From positions 1-32,215 of the forward strand of contig CANQSG010000003.1 in NCBI GenBank assembly GCA_947626485.1: a stretch of 32,215 nucleotides of DNA. Direction: 5' to 3'. A program made the translations under genes and the position numbers. Source of the stretch: an uncultured Clostridia bacterium (GTDB lineage: Bacteria > Bacillota > Clostridia > Oscillospirales > Acutalibacteraceae). Numbering within the stretch: the stretch's first letter is position 1; every line of letters starts with the position of its first letter. The notes under the pieces are model-generated. The model searched no databases. It saw only the letters and a program-made list of their open reading frames with translations, and was not told the origin of the DNA. Positions 8,355 to 16,945 of this stretch are shown here, piece by piece.

Positions 8355-8905
8355 AAAAGGACATTCTGGCGCTTTTTGCCGTGTTCCTGCTGCTCGCCGT
8401 GCTCGTCAACGGGACGCGCATTCAGTCGGTCGAGGAATACTATCTGCTGCACCTCGACGATATCACGCCCGAAAGCGAGACCGTGACGTTGAGCATCCGC
8501 TGCGACACGGCGCTCGCCGCCCGCGACGACCTCGACCCCGCGCTGCGTGATGCCGACGTCCTGCCCGCCGACGGCGTGATCCTGCCGCCGACGCAGTACG
8601 TCCTGCGCGCGGGGGATTCGGTCTTCGATATCCTGCGCCGGGCGGTGCGCAGCCGGCGGATTCAGATGGAGTATCAGGGCGCCGACCGCAGCGCCTTCGG
8701 CAGCGTTTACGTGCAGGGGATCGGGTATCTCTACGAATTCTCCTGCGGGCCGCTGTCGGGCTGGATGTACCGCGTGGACGGCGTCTTTCCGCAGTACGGC
8801 TGTTCGAATTATCTGCTGCACGACGGCCAGACCGTCGAATGGCTCTACACCTGCGACCTCGGCCGCGACGTGGGCTGCGCCTGGAAGGTGGGGAAATTGA
8901 ATTGA
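8351..8905 (+). CDS. Single-domain DUF4430 (transcobalamin C-domain-like) membrane-anchored protein
   Basis: This 184-residue protein starts at ATG 8351, overlapping the previous stop by four bases. Residues 4-20 are a hydrophobic signal or anchor helix with no lipobox cysteine, so it is probably tethered by an uncleaved N-terminus. Residues about 45-172 match the DUF4430 pattern well: DGVILPPTQYVLRAGDSVFD, then YVQGIGYLYEFSCGPLSGWM, YRVDGVFPQYGCSNYLL, DGQTVEWLYTCDLGRDVG. This is a better consensus match than the same domain in protein B. The Pfam family (PF14478) is described as resembling the transcobalamin C-terminal domain. The gene lies between the toroid proteins and the ECF genes and overlaps the ecfT start by four bases. 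An extracellular adaptor role delivering cobamide to the S component is inferred, not shown. Confidence 0.85.
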   Translation: MKKDILALFAVFLLLAVLVNGTRIQSVEEYYLLHLDDITPESETVTLSIRCDTALAARDDLDPALRDADVLPADGVILPPTQYVLRAGDSVFDILRRAVRSRRIQMEYQGADRSAFGSVYVQGIGYLYEFSCGPLSGWMYRVDGVFPQYGCSNYLLHDGQTVEWLYTCDLGRDVGCAWKVGKLN

Positions 8906-9783
8906 ATGCCTTTGCCGCCTATCACCCGACGGTGCTGCTGACCTATTTTCTGTCGGTGCTCGTCGTCTCGATGTTCGCCCTGCACCCGGTGCTGCAAGCC
9001 GCGGCGCTGCTCGGCGGGCTGGTCTTCTGCGCGCTGCTGCAAAGCCGCCGCCGCACCGCCGCCGACCTCGCCTTTTACCTCCCGCTTTTCCTGCTCATCG
9101 CGGTGACGAACCCCCTCTTTTCCCACAACGGCGTAACGCCCCTCTTTTTCCTCAACGGCAACCCCGTCACCCTCGAAGCGTTGCTGTACGGCGTGCAGAT
9201 CGCTTTAATGCTCGTCGGGGTGCTGTTCTGGTGCAAATGCTACAGTAAGGTCATGACGACCGACAAATTCCTCTATTTGTTCGGTAGAGTCATCCCGAAG
9301 CTCGCCCTCGTGCTCTCGATGGCGCTGCGCTTTCTGCCGCTCTTCCTCCGCCGGGCGCGGGAGGTGCGGCGGGCGCAGAAGACGCTCGGGCTGCTCGCCG
9401 CGAAAAGCCGGGTCGACCGCATTCGGGGCGAAATGCGGGTCTTCCTCGCCGTGATCTCCTGGTCGCTCGAGCACGCGATGGCGCTCTCGTCCGCGATGAA
9501 GGCGCGGGGTTACGGGCTCAAAGGAAGAACACAGTTCTCGCTGTTTCGGTTCACGCCGGGCGACGGGGTGCTGCTCGGCGTCAGCCTCGCCCTGTTTGGG
9601 CTGACGCTGGCCGGCATGGCGACGGGCGCGACCCGCTTCGCGTATTATCCGCGGTTGACCGCCCCGCCCGCGTCGCCGCTCGGGCTGCTCGCGCTGTGCG
9701 CCTTCGCCGTGCTCTGCGCGCTGCCCGCGATTTTGGAAGGGAAGGAGTGGCTGACATGGAGCTTTTGCAAATCGAAAATCTGA
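8902..9783 (+). CDS. ecfT: ECF transporter transmembrane (T) component
   Basis: This 293-residue integral membrane protein of the CbiQ/EcfT family couples ATP hydrolysis to S-component toppling. The best start is TTG 8902, after GGAAGGTGGGG (8883-8893). An ATG at 8839 in the same frame lies deep inside the previous gene. Several membrane helices occupy residues 10-120 and 215-280. The cytoplasmic coupling helices contain RRAREVRRAQKTLG (about 150-163) and the family signature AMKARGYGLKGRT, with ARG at 201-203, which contacts the ATPases. It overlaps the ATPase gene by 28 nt. As the T, A and S genes are adjacent in one B12-regulated operon, this is probably a dedicated importer rather than a shared energising module. 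Confidence 0.88.
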   Translation: MNAFAAYHPTVLLTYFLSVLVVSMFALHPVLQAAALLGGLVFCALLQSRRRTAADLAFYLPLFLLIAVTNPLFSHNGVTPLFFLNGNPVTLEALLYGVQIALMLVGVLFWCKCYSKVMTTDKFLYLFGRVIPKLALVLSMALRFLPLFLRRAREVRRAQKTLGLLAAKSRVDRIRGEMRVFLAVISWSLEHAMALSSAMKARGYGLKGRTQFSLFRFTPGDGVLLGVSLALFGLTLAGMATGATRFAYYPRLTAPPASPLGLLALCAFAVLCALPAILEGKEWLTWSFCKSKI

Positions 9784-11441
9784 CCTTTCGCTATCCCGGC
9801 GCCGAGGCCGACGCGCTGCGGGGGATCACGCTGACCGTGCGGCAGGGGGAATTTCTCGTGCTGTGCGGCGAATCGGGCTGCGGCAAGACGACGCTGCTGC
9901 GGCTGCTCAAGCGCGAGCTCGCCCCGGCGGGCAAGCGCGGGGGCGAAATTCGATATCGCGGCCGGTCGCTCGAAGCCCTCGACGCGCGCACCTCGGCGGC
10001 ACAGATCGGCTTTGTCCTGCAAAATCCGGACGAGCAGATCGTGACCGACAAGGTCTGGCACGAGCTGGCGTTCGGGCTCGAAAACCTCGGGCTGCCGACC
10101 GGCGTCATTCGGCGGCGGGTCGGGGAGATGGCGAGTTATTTCGGCATTCAGGACTGGTTCCGGCGGGAGACGGACGCCCTTTCGGGCGGGCAGAAGCAGC
10201 TGCTCAACCTCGCGTCGGTGCTCGTCATGCAGCCGAAGCTGTTGCTGCTCGACGAGCCGACCGCCCAGCTCGACCCCATCGCCGCCTCGGAATTTTTGCA
10301 GACCCTCTATAAGCTCAACCGGGAGCTGGGGCTGACGATTTTGCTCGTCGAGCACCGGCTCGAGGAGGCCTTCCCCCTCGCCGACCGGGCGGTGCTGCTG
10401 GAAGCGGGCAGGGTGCTCGATTGCGACGCGCCGCGTCGGCTCGGGCGGGCGCTGCAAACGCGGGAGCATACCCACCCGATGTGCTGCGCGCTGCCGAGCG
10501 CCATGCGCATCGCCCACGCGCTCGGCGCCGTCGAGCAAAGCCCGCTGACGGTGCGCGAGGGGCGGGATTTTCTCGAAGCTCGCTTTGCCGCGTCGGCGCA
10601 GGCACAGCCGCAAACGCAGCCGGAAATCCCGCCCGAACCGGACGACGCCGCCCCGGCGATCGAGCTGAAAAACGTCTGGTTCCGGTATGAAAAGGAGCTG
10701 CCCGACGTGCTGCGCGGCGTGACGATGGCGGTGCGGCGGGGGGAATTTTACTGCATCCTCGGCGCGAACGGCACCGGCAAAACGACGGCGTTGCAGGTCG
10801 TCGCCGGGCTGCGCCGCCCCTATCGCGGCGCGGTGCGCATCGACGGCAAACCGCTGAAAGCCTACGGCGGCGGCGCGCTCTACCGCGGCAAGCTCGCCCT
10901 GCTGCCCCAAAATCCGCAGACCCTCTTTTTGCAGGACACGGTGCGCGCCGACCTCGACGAGCTGCTCGCCTTGCGCGGGGTCGAAAAAGAAGCGCGCGAA
11001 GCGCAAGTTAAAGCGGTCGCCGCGCGGGTGGGTGTCGAACCGCTGCTCGACCGGCACCCGTTCGATTTAAGCGGCGGGGAGCTGCAGAAATGCGCCCTCG
11101 CAAAGCTCCTGCTGAGCGCGCCGGAAATCCTGCTGCTCGACGAGCCGACCAAGGGGCTCGACGCCTTTGCAAAGCAAAAATTGACCGCCCTGCTGCGGGG
11201 GCTGTGCGACGACGGCGTGACGCTGCTCGCCGTGACCCACGACGTCGAATTCGCCGCCGAAAACGCCGACCGCTGCGGCCTCTTTTTCGACGGGGAACTG
11301 CTCTCCGATGACCGTCCGCAGGCCTTTTTTGCGCAGAACCATTTTTACACGACCGCCGCCAACCGCATGGCGCGGGGGCTCTGGCCGGACGCCGTCACCT
11401 GCGCGCAGGTCGTCGCCCGCTGTCGGGAGGCAAAGCCGTGA
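9756..11441 (+). CDS. ECF transporter fused double ATPase (EcfA-EcfA' in one chain)
   Basis: This 561-residue protein has two complete ABC ATPase domains in one polypeptide and drives the ECF importer. The start is ATG 9756, after GGAAGGGAAGGAG. Domain 1 (about 1-235) has Walker A GESGCGKTT (38-46), Q-loop VLQNPDEQ, signature LSGGQKQ (142-148), Walker B LLLLDEP (162-168) and switch H200. A linker rich in Ala, Gln and Pro (about 278-300) leads to domain 2, with Walker A GANGTGKTT (336-344), LPQNPQTLF, signature LSGGELQK (438-445), Walker B LLLDEP (459-464) and a VTHD switch. Both sites look catalytically intact. Many ECF systems use two separate ATPase genes; the fused form is known too. The stop overlaps the S-component start by four bases. 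Confidence 0.92.
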   Translation: MELLQIENLTFRYPGAEADALRGITLTVRQGEFLVLCGESGCGKTTLLRLLKRELAPAGKRGGEIRYRGRSLEALDARTSAAQIGFVLQNPDEQIVTDKVWHELAFGLENLGLPTGVIRRRVGEMASYFGIQDWFRRETDALSGGQKQLLNLASVLVMQPKLLLLDEPTAQLDPIAASEFLQTLYKLNRELGLTILLVEHRLEEAFPLADRAVLLEAGRVLDCDAPRRLGRALQTREHTHPMCCALPSAMRIAHALGAVEQSPLTVREGRDFLEARFAASAQAQPQTQPEIPPEPDDAAPAIELKNVWFRYEKELPDVLRGVTMAVRRGEFYCILGANGTGKTTALQVVAGLRRPYRGAVRIDGKPLKAYGGGALYRGKLALLPQNPQTLFLQDTVRADLDELLALRGVEKEAREAQVKAVAARVGVEPLLDRHPFDLSGGELQKCALAKLLLSAPEILLLDEPTKGLDAFAKQKLTALLRGLCDDGVTLLAVTHDVEFAAENADRCGLFFDGELLSDDRPQAFFAQNHFYTTAANRMARGLWPDAVTCAQVVARCREAKP

Positions 11442-12112
11442 AACGCGTGATGCTGCGCTGCATTTTCTGCGCGGCGCTGCCCGCCGTCGTCGTGGGCGGC
11501 GCCCTGCTGTTTCGCGAACGGCATTACGCCTTTGTCTCGCTCGCCGTCGCGCTGCTCGCCCTTTTCGCCTTTTTCCTGCGGTTCGAACGCGCCGCGCTCG
11601 ACGTCCGCCGCCTTGTGCTCCTCGCGGCGCTGACGGCGTTGAGCGTGACCGGCCGCATGCTCTTCGCGCCGCTGCCCGGGTTTAAGCCCGTGACCGCGAT
11701 GGTCGTGATCACCGGCGTGGCCTTCGGCGGCGAGGCGGGCTTTCTGACGGGCGCGTTTTCGGCGCTGCTCTCGAATTTTTATTTCGGGCAGGGCCCCTGG
11801 ACGCCCTTTCAGATGCTCTGCTGGGGGCTCATCGGCCTCGCCGCCGGACGATTTTCGGGGATTTTGCGCCGTTCGCCGCCGGCGCTCGCCGTCTGCGCGG
11901 TGCTCTCGGGCGTCGCCTATTCCTGCGGCATGGACGTCTGGACGGTGCTCTGGGCGGATGGCGGCTTCTCTTTGTCCCGCTATTTCGCCGCGCTCGCTTC
12001 CTCACTGCCCTTTACGGCGGTCTACGCCCTTTCGAACCTGCTCTTTTTGCTGCTCTTCGCCCGCCCGATCTGGCGGATTTTGGATCGTTTTCGGCAGAAA
12101 TACGCCCTGTGA
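11438..12112 (+). CDS. ECF transporter substrate-binding S component, probably for cobalamin (CbrT-like)
   Basis: This 224-residue polytopic membrane protein starts at GTG 11438, seven bases after CGGGAGG. It has two hydrophobic helices at the N-terminus, then about five to six more. The most distinctive stretch is GRMLFAPLPGFKPVTAMVVI, followed by GVAFGGEAGFLTGAFSALLSN and FGQGPWTPFQM (about residues 70-130). This pattern is typical of one S-component subgroup to which the cobalamin transporter CbrT of lactobacilli belongs, as far as I recall. Substrate cannot be read from sequence alone; the cobalamin assignment rests on the upstream riboswitch and the transcobalamin-like partners. It is the last gene of the operon. 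No terminator is evident before the next promoter 22 nt downstream. Confidence 0.78.
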   Translation: MKRVMLRCIFCAALPAVVVGGALLFRERHYAFVSLAVALLALFAFFLRFERAALDVRRLVLLAALTALSVTGRMLFAPLPGFKPVTAMVVITGVAFGGEAGFLTGAFSALLSNFYFGQGPWTPFQMLCWGLIGLAAGRFSGILRRSPPALAVCAVLSGVAYSCGMDVWTVLWADGGFSLSRYFAALASSLPFTAVYALSNLLFLLLFARPIWRILDRFRQKYAL

Positions 12113-12134
12113 CCCGCCGCGCGGAAAATAACAG

Positions 12135-12163
12135 TTGCGAAATCGGGATAAACTTGGTAAAAT
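12135..12163 (+). promoter_or_regulatory. Promoter of ppiB-rfbA-glycosyltransferase genes
   Basis: TTGCGA (12135-12140), a 17-bp spacer and TAAAAT (12158-12163). It begins 22 nt after the S-component stop, and ppiB starts 45 nt after the -10 box. A short CGCTG-TAG-CAGCG hairpin lies in the leader. Confidence 0.65.
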
Positions 12164-12208
12164 AAGAGCAAACGCTGTAGCAGCGCGAAACAAAAAGGAG
12201 TTGGTCGC

Positions 12209-12808
<600 letters not shown>

Positions 12809-12836
12809 CGCGCCGCAGAAAGGAACGGGAATTGCG

Positions 12837-13715
12837 ATGAAGGGAATCATTCTCGCCGGGGGCTCCGGCACGCGGCTCTATCCGCTGACGATGGTCACGT
12901 CGAAGCAGCTGCTTCCGGTTTACGACAAACCGATGATCTATTATCCGCTTTCCACCTTGATGCTCGCCGGAATTCAGGACATTCTCCTGATTTCGACGCC
13001 GCAGGATCTGCCCAATTTCAAGCGGCTGCTCGGGGACGGCTCGAGCTACGGCATCCGCCTGTCCTACGCCGAACAGCCCTCGCCCGACGGCCTCGCGCAG
13101 GCCTTTCTGATCGGCGAGGATTTCATCGCGGGGGACAGCTGCGCGATGGTGCTCGGCGACAATATCTTTTACGGCAACGGCCTCGGCAAGCAGCTGCGCC
13201 GCGCCGCCGCCAACGAGACCGGCGCGACGGTCTTCGGCTATTACGTCGACGACCCCGAGCGGTTCGGCATCGTCGAATTTGACGCGAACGGTCGCGCCGT
13301 TTCGATCGAGGAAAAGCCGCAGCACCCGAAGTCCAATTACTGCGTCACCGGCCTGTATTTTTACGATAACCGGGTCTGCGACCTCGTCAAGCAGGTGCGC
13401 CCCTCGGCGCGCGGCGAGCTCGAGATCACCGACTTAAACCGCCTCTACCTCGAGGACGGCAGCCTGAACGTCATCACCCTCGGCCGCGGCTTTGCCTGGC
13501 TCGACACCGGCACGATGGAGGCGCTCGCCGAGGCGACCGAGTTCGTCCGGGTCATCGAGGGGCGGCAGGGCGTGCAGATCTCCGCCGTCGAGGAGATCGC
13601 CTTTATCAACGGCTGGATCTCGCGCGAAAAGCTGCTGGAATCGGCGGAAAAATACGGCAAATCCCCCTACGGCGCCCACCTGAAAAAGGTCGCGGAGGGG
13701 AAGCTGATTTATTAA
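12837..13715 (+). CDS. rfbA: Glucose-1-phosphate thymidylyltransferase
   Basis: This 292-residue cytosolic nucleotidyltransferase makes dTDP-glucose, the first step toward dTDP-L-rhamnose. The start is ATG 12837, after AGAAAGGA. The N-terminal GGSGTRLYPLT nucleotide-binding loop, SKQLLPVYDKPMIYYPLS, the AQPSPDGLAQAF segment (usually EQPSPDGLAQAF, as here), VLGDNIFYG and the FAWLDTGT motif are all present. Length is normal for RfbA/RmlA. The other rhamnose genes (rfbB, C, D) are not in the window. Two glycosyltransferase genes follow directly, which suggests production of a rhamnose-containing surface polysaccharide; that link is an inference from position. Confidence 0.95.
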   Translation: MKGIILAGGSGTRLYPLTMVTSKQLLPVYDKPMIYYPLSTLMLAGIQDILLISTPQDLPNFKRLLGDGSSYGIRLSYAEQPSPDGLAQAFLIGEDFIAGDSCAMVLGDNIFYGNGLGKQLRRAAANETGATVFGYYVDDPERFGIVEFDANGRAVSIEEKPQHPKSNYCVTGLYFYDNRVCDLVKQVRPSARGELEITDLNRLYLEDGSLNVITLGRGFAWLDTGTMEALAEATEFVRVIEGRQGVQISAVEEIAFINGWISREKLLESAEKYGKSPYGAHLKKVAEGKLIY

Positions 13716-13755
13716 AACCCGGCGCGCGGCGCGCGGGAACGACCGGAGGATTGCC

Positions 13756-14784
13756 ATGCGAGCGCTCAGCGTGATTGTCCCGGTGTATCAGGCGGAAGCG
13801 TACCTCGAAGCCTGCGTCCGCTCCGTGCTGACGCAGGATTTTTCCGATTTTGAACTCTTCCTCATCGACGACGGCTCGACCGACGGCAGCGGCGCGATTT
13901 GCGACAAATTCGCTGCGGAAGACGCGCGCGTGCGGGTGATCCACGGCGAAAACGTCGGCATGTCGGCGGCGCGCAACCGGGGCCTTAAACTTGCAAGCGG
14001 GGAATATCTCGCCTTTCTCGACGCCGACGACTGGCTCGAACCCGGCGCCTTTTCCTATCAGCTGCGTCGGGCGCGCGAGACCGATGCCGACCTCGTGCTC
14101 TGCGGGTATTATCTCGACGCGCCGGGCGCCGGATTGCGGCGGATTTCGACGGCCGACGGGCTGCTGCTGCCGCAGGATTACGGTGCGCACCTTGCGGAAT
14201 TAAAGTCCAAAAACCTGATCGACCCGTCCTGGAACAAGCTTTACCGCGCCGCCTTTCTGCGCGACGCCGGGCTGCAAATGCCGGTCGGCGAGCCCTTCGA
14301 GGACACGGAATTCAACCTGCGCGCGCTGCTGGCGGAGCCGAAAATCGCCCTCTGCGACGCCGCGTTTTACCACTATATGCAGCGCCAGAACGGCAACATC
14401 ACCCGCCGCTTCCTGCCCGAAAAGCGCGCGGTGCTGCTGCGCCGCGCCGACCTGCTCGACGCCTGCGCCGAGCGGTTTCCGGCGCCGGGGCTTGCGGAAT
14501 ATTGCGCCTTCTACCGCGTCAAATCGACCTTTTCCGCGCTGGCGGACGATTTCCTGCCGGCGGCGAATCTCACCGGCAAGGCGCGGCTTGCCCGCATTCG
14601 CGAGGCGCTCGCCGATGAGAGCGTGCGGCGGGCGGCGAAGATCGCGCGGGGAAAAGCGCTGCAGGACAAATGGACCGTCTGCGTGGCGCGCAGCGGCAGC
14701 GCGCGGCTGACGGCTGCCTATTGCCGCTGCGTGTATCTTTTGAAATACAAGCTGAAAAATCTGTTTTTCCGGGTGAAGAAATGA
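13756..14784 (+). CDS. Family 2 glycosyltransferase
   Basis: This 342-residue GT-A fold enzyme starts at ATG 13756, after CCGGAGG. The N-terminus has the standard family 2 layout: SVIVPVYQAEAYLEACVRSV, then LFLIDDGSTDGSGAICD, then NVGMSAARNRGLKLASGEY, and the metal/nucleotide site LDADDW near residue 92. The C-terminal part (about 240-342) is basic and ends in a short amphipathic stretch without a clear membrane helix. The acceptor and the sugar cannot be told. It follows rfbA and overlaps the next glycosyltransferase by four bases, so the two probably act in the same glycan pathway, such as a cell-wall rhamnan or capsule. Confidence 0.9.
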   Translation: MRALSVIVPVYQAEAYLEACVRSVLTQDFSDFELFLIDDGSTDGSGAICDKFAAEDARVRVIHGENVGMSAARNRGLKLASGEYLAFLDADDWLEPGAFSYQLRRARETDADLVLCGYYLDAPGAGLRRISTADGLLLPQDYGAHLAELKSKNLIDPSWNKLYRAAFLRDAGLQMPVGEPFEDTEFNLRALLAEPKIALCDAAFYHYMQRQNGNITRRFLPEKRAVLLRRADLLDACAERFPAPGLAEYCAFYRVKSTFSALADDFLPAANLTGKARLARIREALADESVRRAAKIARGKALQDKWTVCVARSGSARLTAAYCRCVYLLKYKLKNLFFRVKK

Positions 14785-15755
14785 AATGTTCGGTCGTTCT
14801 GGCAGCCTATAACGGCGCGGCCTACCTCGAAGCGCAGCTCGAATCCATCCGCACGCAGACCCGCCCGCCCGACGAAGTCCTCCTCTGCGACGACGGCTCG
14901 ACCGACGGCACCGTCGATCTTGTGCGGGCGTATCTTGCGCGGCACGACCTGCCCGGCTGGCAGCTGATCTGCAACCCCGTCAACGTCGGCTATTGCCGGA
15001 ATTTTTACGGCGGCATCGACCGCGCGAGCGGGGAGGTCATTTTCCTCTCCGATCAGGACGACGTCTGGCTGCCCGAAAAAATCGAAAAGATGCTCGCGGT
15101 GCTCGAAAGGCAGCCCGACGTGCTGGCGCTCTCCTCGCGGTACGATGTCATCGACTCGGACGGCGAGCCGCTGCCCGATTCGGGCGTGACCTATCTCAGT
15201 GCGAAGGACGACGGCAGCCTCGAGCCGATCTCGGTCGATTCCCTGATCGGCTGCTCCTACGTCCGGGGCTTTTCGATGTGCTTCCGCGCGTCGCTGCGGC
15301 GGGATATGCGGCACATCGACCTGCAATCCATGCTCTCGCACGACTGGTATCTTTGTATGTTGGCGGCGATCAATGGCCGCTGCTGTTTTCTCAATCACAT
15401 CCTGACCCACTACCGCTATCACGGCGACAATGTCTCGCTGTCCGCCATGTCCCGCCGGACGCTGCTCGGCGACCGCGAACAGCGCAAGCAGGGGCTGCGC
15501 GAGTCGATCGAGGCGCACCGCTATCTGCTTGAGCTCGCCGCCGACCGCATCCCCGCCGCCGAACGCCGCGCCTTTGCCCGGCAGATCGCCTGCGAGGAAG
15601 GGCGGCTGCGGTTTTTGGAGGGCAAAAACCCGTTTCGCTGGCTCGGGCTGCTGCGCTATCGCGACTGCTACGCCCGCTATTACAAATTCGCCGGCTGGCG
15701 GCGGGTTTGGCTGGGCGATTTCTGCTATGCCTACGGCATCAACTGGAAAAAATAA
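14781..15755 (+). CDS. Family 2 glycosyltransferase, rhamnosyltransferase-like
   Basis: This 324-residue protein starts at ATG 14781, overlapping the previous stop as ATGA. The frame is open further upstream inside the neighbour, but the start MKCSVVLAAYNGAAYLEAQL fits the family exactly. Motifs: VLLCDDGSTDGT, NVGYCRNFYGGIDRASGEVI and the SDQDDVWLPEKIEKM motif, which is typical of the bacterial GT2 subgroup that includes many rhamnosyltransferases. Next come a SHDWYLCMLAA segment and HYRYHGDNVS, also typical of this group. The rhamnosyl assignment is suggested by the SDQDDVW subgroup and by rfbA upstream, and is not proven. A bidirectional terminator follows immediately. Confidence 0.9.
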   Translation: MKCSVVLAAYNGAAYLEAQLESIRTQTRPPDEVLLCDDGSTDGTVDLVRAYLARHDLPGWQLICNPVNVGYCRNFYGGIDRASGEVIFLSDQDDVWLPEKIEKMLAVLERQPDVLALSSRYDVIDSDGEPLPDSGVTYLSAKDDGSLEPISVDSLIGCSYVRGFSMCFRASLRRDMRHIDLQSMLSHDWYLCMLAAINGRCCFLNHILTHYRYHGDNVSLSAMSRRTLLGDREQRKQGLRESIEAHRYLLELAADRIPAAERRAFARQIACEEGRLRFLEGKNPFRWLGLLRYRDCYARYYKFAGWRRVWLGDFCYAYGINWKK

Positions 15756-15756
15756 G

Positions 15757-15789
15757 CCGCCTCCCCGGCTGTGGGGAAGCGGTTTTTTT
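15757..15789. terminator. Bidirectional terminator between convergent genes
   Basis: CCGCCTCCCC (15757-15766) pairs with GGGGAAGCGG (15773-15782) with one mismatch, and T15783-15789 follows on the plus strand. Read on the minus strand, the same stem is followed by CTTATTTTTT, so it can also end the DUF421-DUF4363 transcript, whose stop codon abuts it. Confidence 0.85.
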
Positions 15790-16168
15790 AAAATAAGCTG
15801 TGCCAACGCAGCGACGCGTCGGCGCGCAGGCGGTCGAGCAGGGTCTGCAACCGCTTGCACTCGCCGCGATAAAGCGCGGCGTCTTTCGCGGCGGCGTAGG
15901 GCTCGAGCAGGGCGGTCGCGGCGTCGATCTCGTCGAGCACGCCGTGGTTGACAAAGACAGCGAGGCTCTCTTTGCGCGCGTCCCAATCCGCCTCGAGGGC
16001 GCGGGCGGCAGCGGCGGCGCGGGGCAGGTCGCCGGCCTCGCAGGCCGCTCTGCATGCCGCGACCAAATCGTCGAGCCGGTCGCATGCCGCGCGGGTCGAC
16101 AATGCGCCGCACAGGCAGGCAGCCGCGATGCAGAGTAGCAGGCAGCCCGCCGCGAGCAGTCGCCGCAT
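15788..16168 (-). CDS. DUF4363 family membrane-anchored protein
   Basis: This 126-residue protein starts at ATG 16168, one base after the DUF421 stop. One hydrophobic N-terminal helix (about 4-24, LLAAGCLLLCIAAACLCGAL) is followed by an all-helical extracytoplasmic domain. The WDARKESLAVFVNHGVLDEI stretch is characteristic of DUF4363, with CKRLQTLLDRLRADASL near the end. Function is unknown. In Clostridia the family commonly sits directly beside DUF421, as here, so the two probably form a unit. The stop codon is embedded in the T-run of the shared terminator. Confidence 0.8.
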   Translation of the reverse strand: MRRLLAAGCLLLCIAAACLCGALSTRAACDRLDDLVAACRAACEAGDLPRAAAAARALEADWDARKESLAVFVNHGVLDEIDAATALLEPYAAAKDAALYRGECKRLQTLLDRLRADASLRWHSLF

Positions 16169-16169
16169 C

Positions 16170-16853
16170 TTACGGCACCTCCTTTGGGACGATTCGGCGG
16201 TTGCCGTACCGGTCGAGGGTCATCAAAAAAACCCGGTCGACCGTCAACCCGTCGTCCGCCAGCAATTTTTCGACGGCGGCGGGCGCGATTTGCAGGGCGC
16301 GGACGGAATCGGGCACGAGCTTGCCGTCGCTGACGACCGGCAGGGGCAGGCCGTCGCTTTCCGGCTTCGCGCCGACGTCGCGCGCCGTGGCGGGTTGGTC
16401 GGGGGATTTTAAGAGCACGCTCAGCCCGCCGTTGACCTCGAGCACCGCGAAGGCGACCGTCGCGATGTCGAAGACGTTCTGCGCCCGCAGCAGCTCGATG
16501 AGGTCGAGCACCGTCATGCGCACCCGCCGCAGCGCCTTCTGGTCGGGCACGCCGTCGCGCACCAAAAGCACCGACGCGCCGCTCATGAATTTCCGGACGT
16601 GAAAGCTCTTGAGCGCGAGCGCCGAGACACCGATTTCGAGAATGACGAGCACGAACACGGCGACGACGCCGTTGAGGACGGGTTGGGTGTTGTCCTGCAA
16701 CGGGATCGCCGCAATTTCGGAGATCAGCAGCGTGACGACGAGCTCGTTGGGCTGCATTTCGCCGATCTGCCGCTTGCCCATGAGCCGGATGGCGAGCGTG
16801 ACGAAAAGGTAAAGCACCGCCGTGCGCAGAATCGTAACGATCATGAATATCAC
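16170..16853 (-). CDS. DUF421 (YetF-like) membrane protein
   Basis: This protein is about 227 residues with three N-terminal membrane helices and a cytosolic C-terminal domain. Signature: LYLFVTLAIRLMGKRQIGEM followed by QPNELVVTLLISEIAAIPLQ, then RKFMSGASVLLVRDG and MTVLDLIELLRAQNVFDI. The start is uncertain. GTG 16853 has AAGG only four bases upstream, while ATG 16844 (MIVTILRTAV, the usual family start) is about thirteen bases from it. YetF-type proteins are common in spore-formers, and the molecular function is unresolved. It is transcribed with the DUF4363 gene one base downstream. No strong promoter is seen in the short region up to the rex terminator. Confidence 0.87.
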   Translation of the reverse strand: MIFMIVTILRTAVLYLFVTLAIRLMGKRQIGEMQPNELVVTLLISEIAAIPLQDNTQPVLNGVVAVFVLVILEIGVSALALKSFHVRKFMSGASVLLVRDGVPDQKALRRVRMTVLDLIELLRAQNVFDIATVAFAVLEVNGGLSVLLKSPDQPATARDVGAKPESDGLPLPVVSDGKLVPDSVRALQIAPAAVEKLLADDGLTVDRVFLMTLDRYGNRRIVPKEVP

Positions 16854-16891
16854 CGCGCCTTAGTGTGCGCCGCCGCGCGGAATTTATGCGC

Positions 16892-16924
16892 AAAAAAGCC
16901 CGCCCGTCTGCAAAAACGGGCGGG
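16892..16924 (-). terminator. Terminator of rex (minus strand)
   Basis: CCCGCCCGT (16899-16907) and ACGGGCGGG (16916-16924) form a perfect 9-bp stem. On the minus strand it is followed by a C and six T (16897 down to 16892). Confidence 0.88.
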
Positions 16925-16945
16925 TGCTTCGGTTGGGATTAGTCG

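Noticed and set aside
13716..13755. GC-rich inverted repeat between rfbA and the first glycosyltransferase
   Set aside because: No T-run follows and the gap is only 40 nt with a good ribosome site, so it is not a terminator and the genes are probably co-transcribed.
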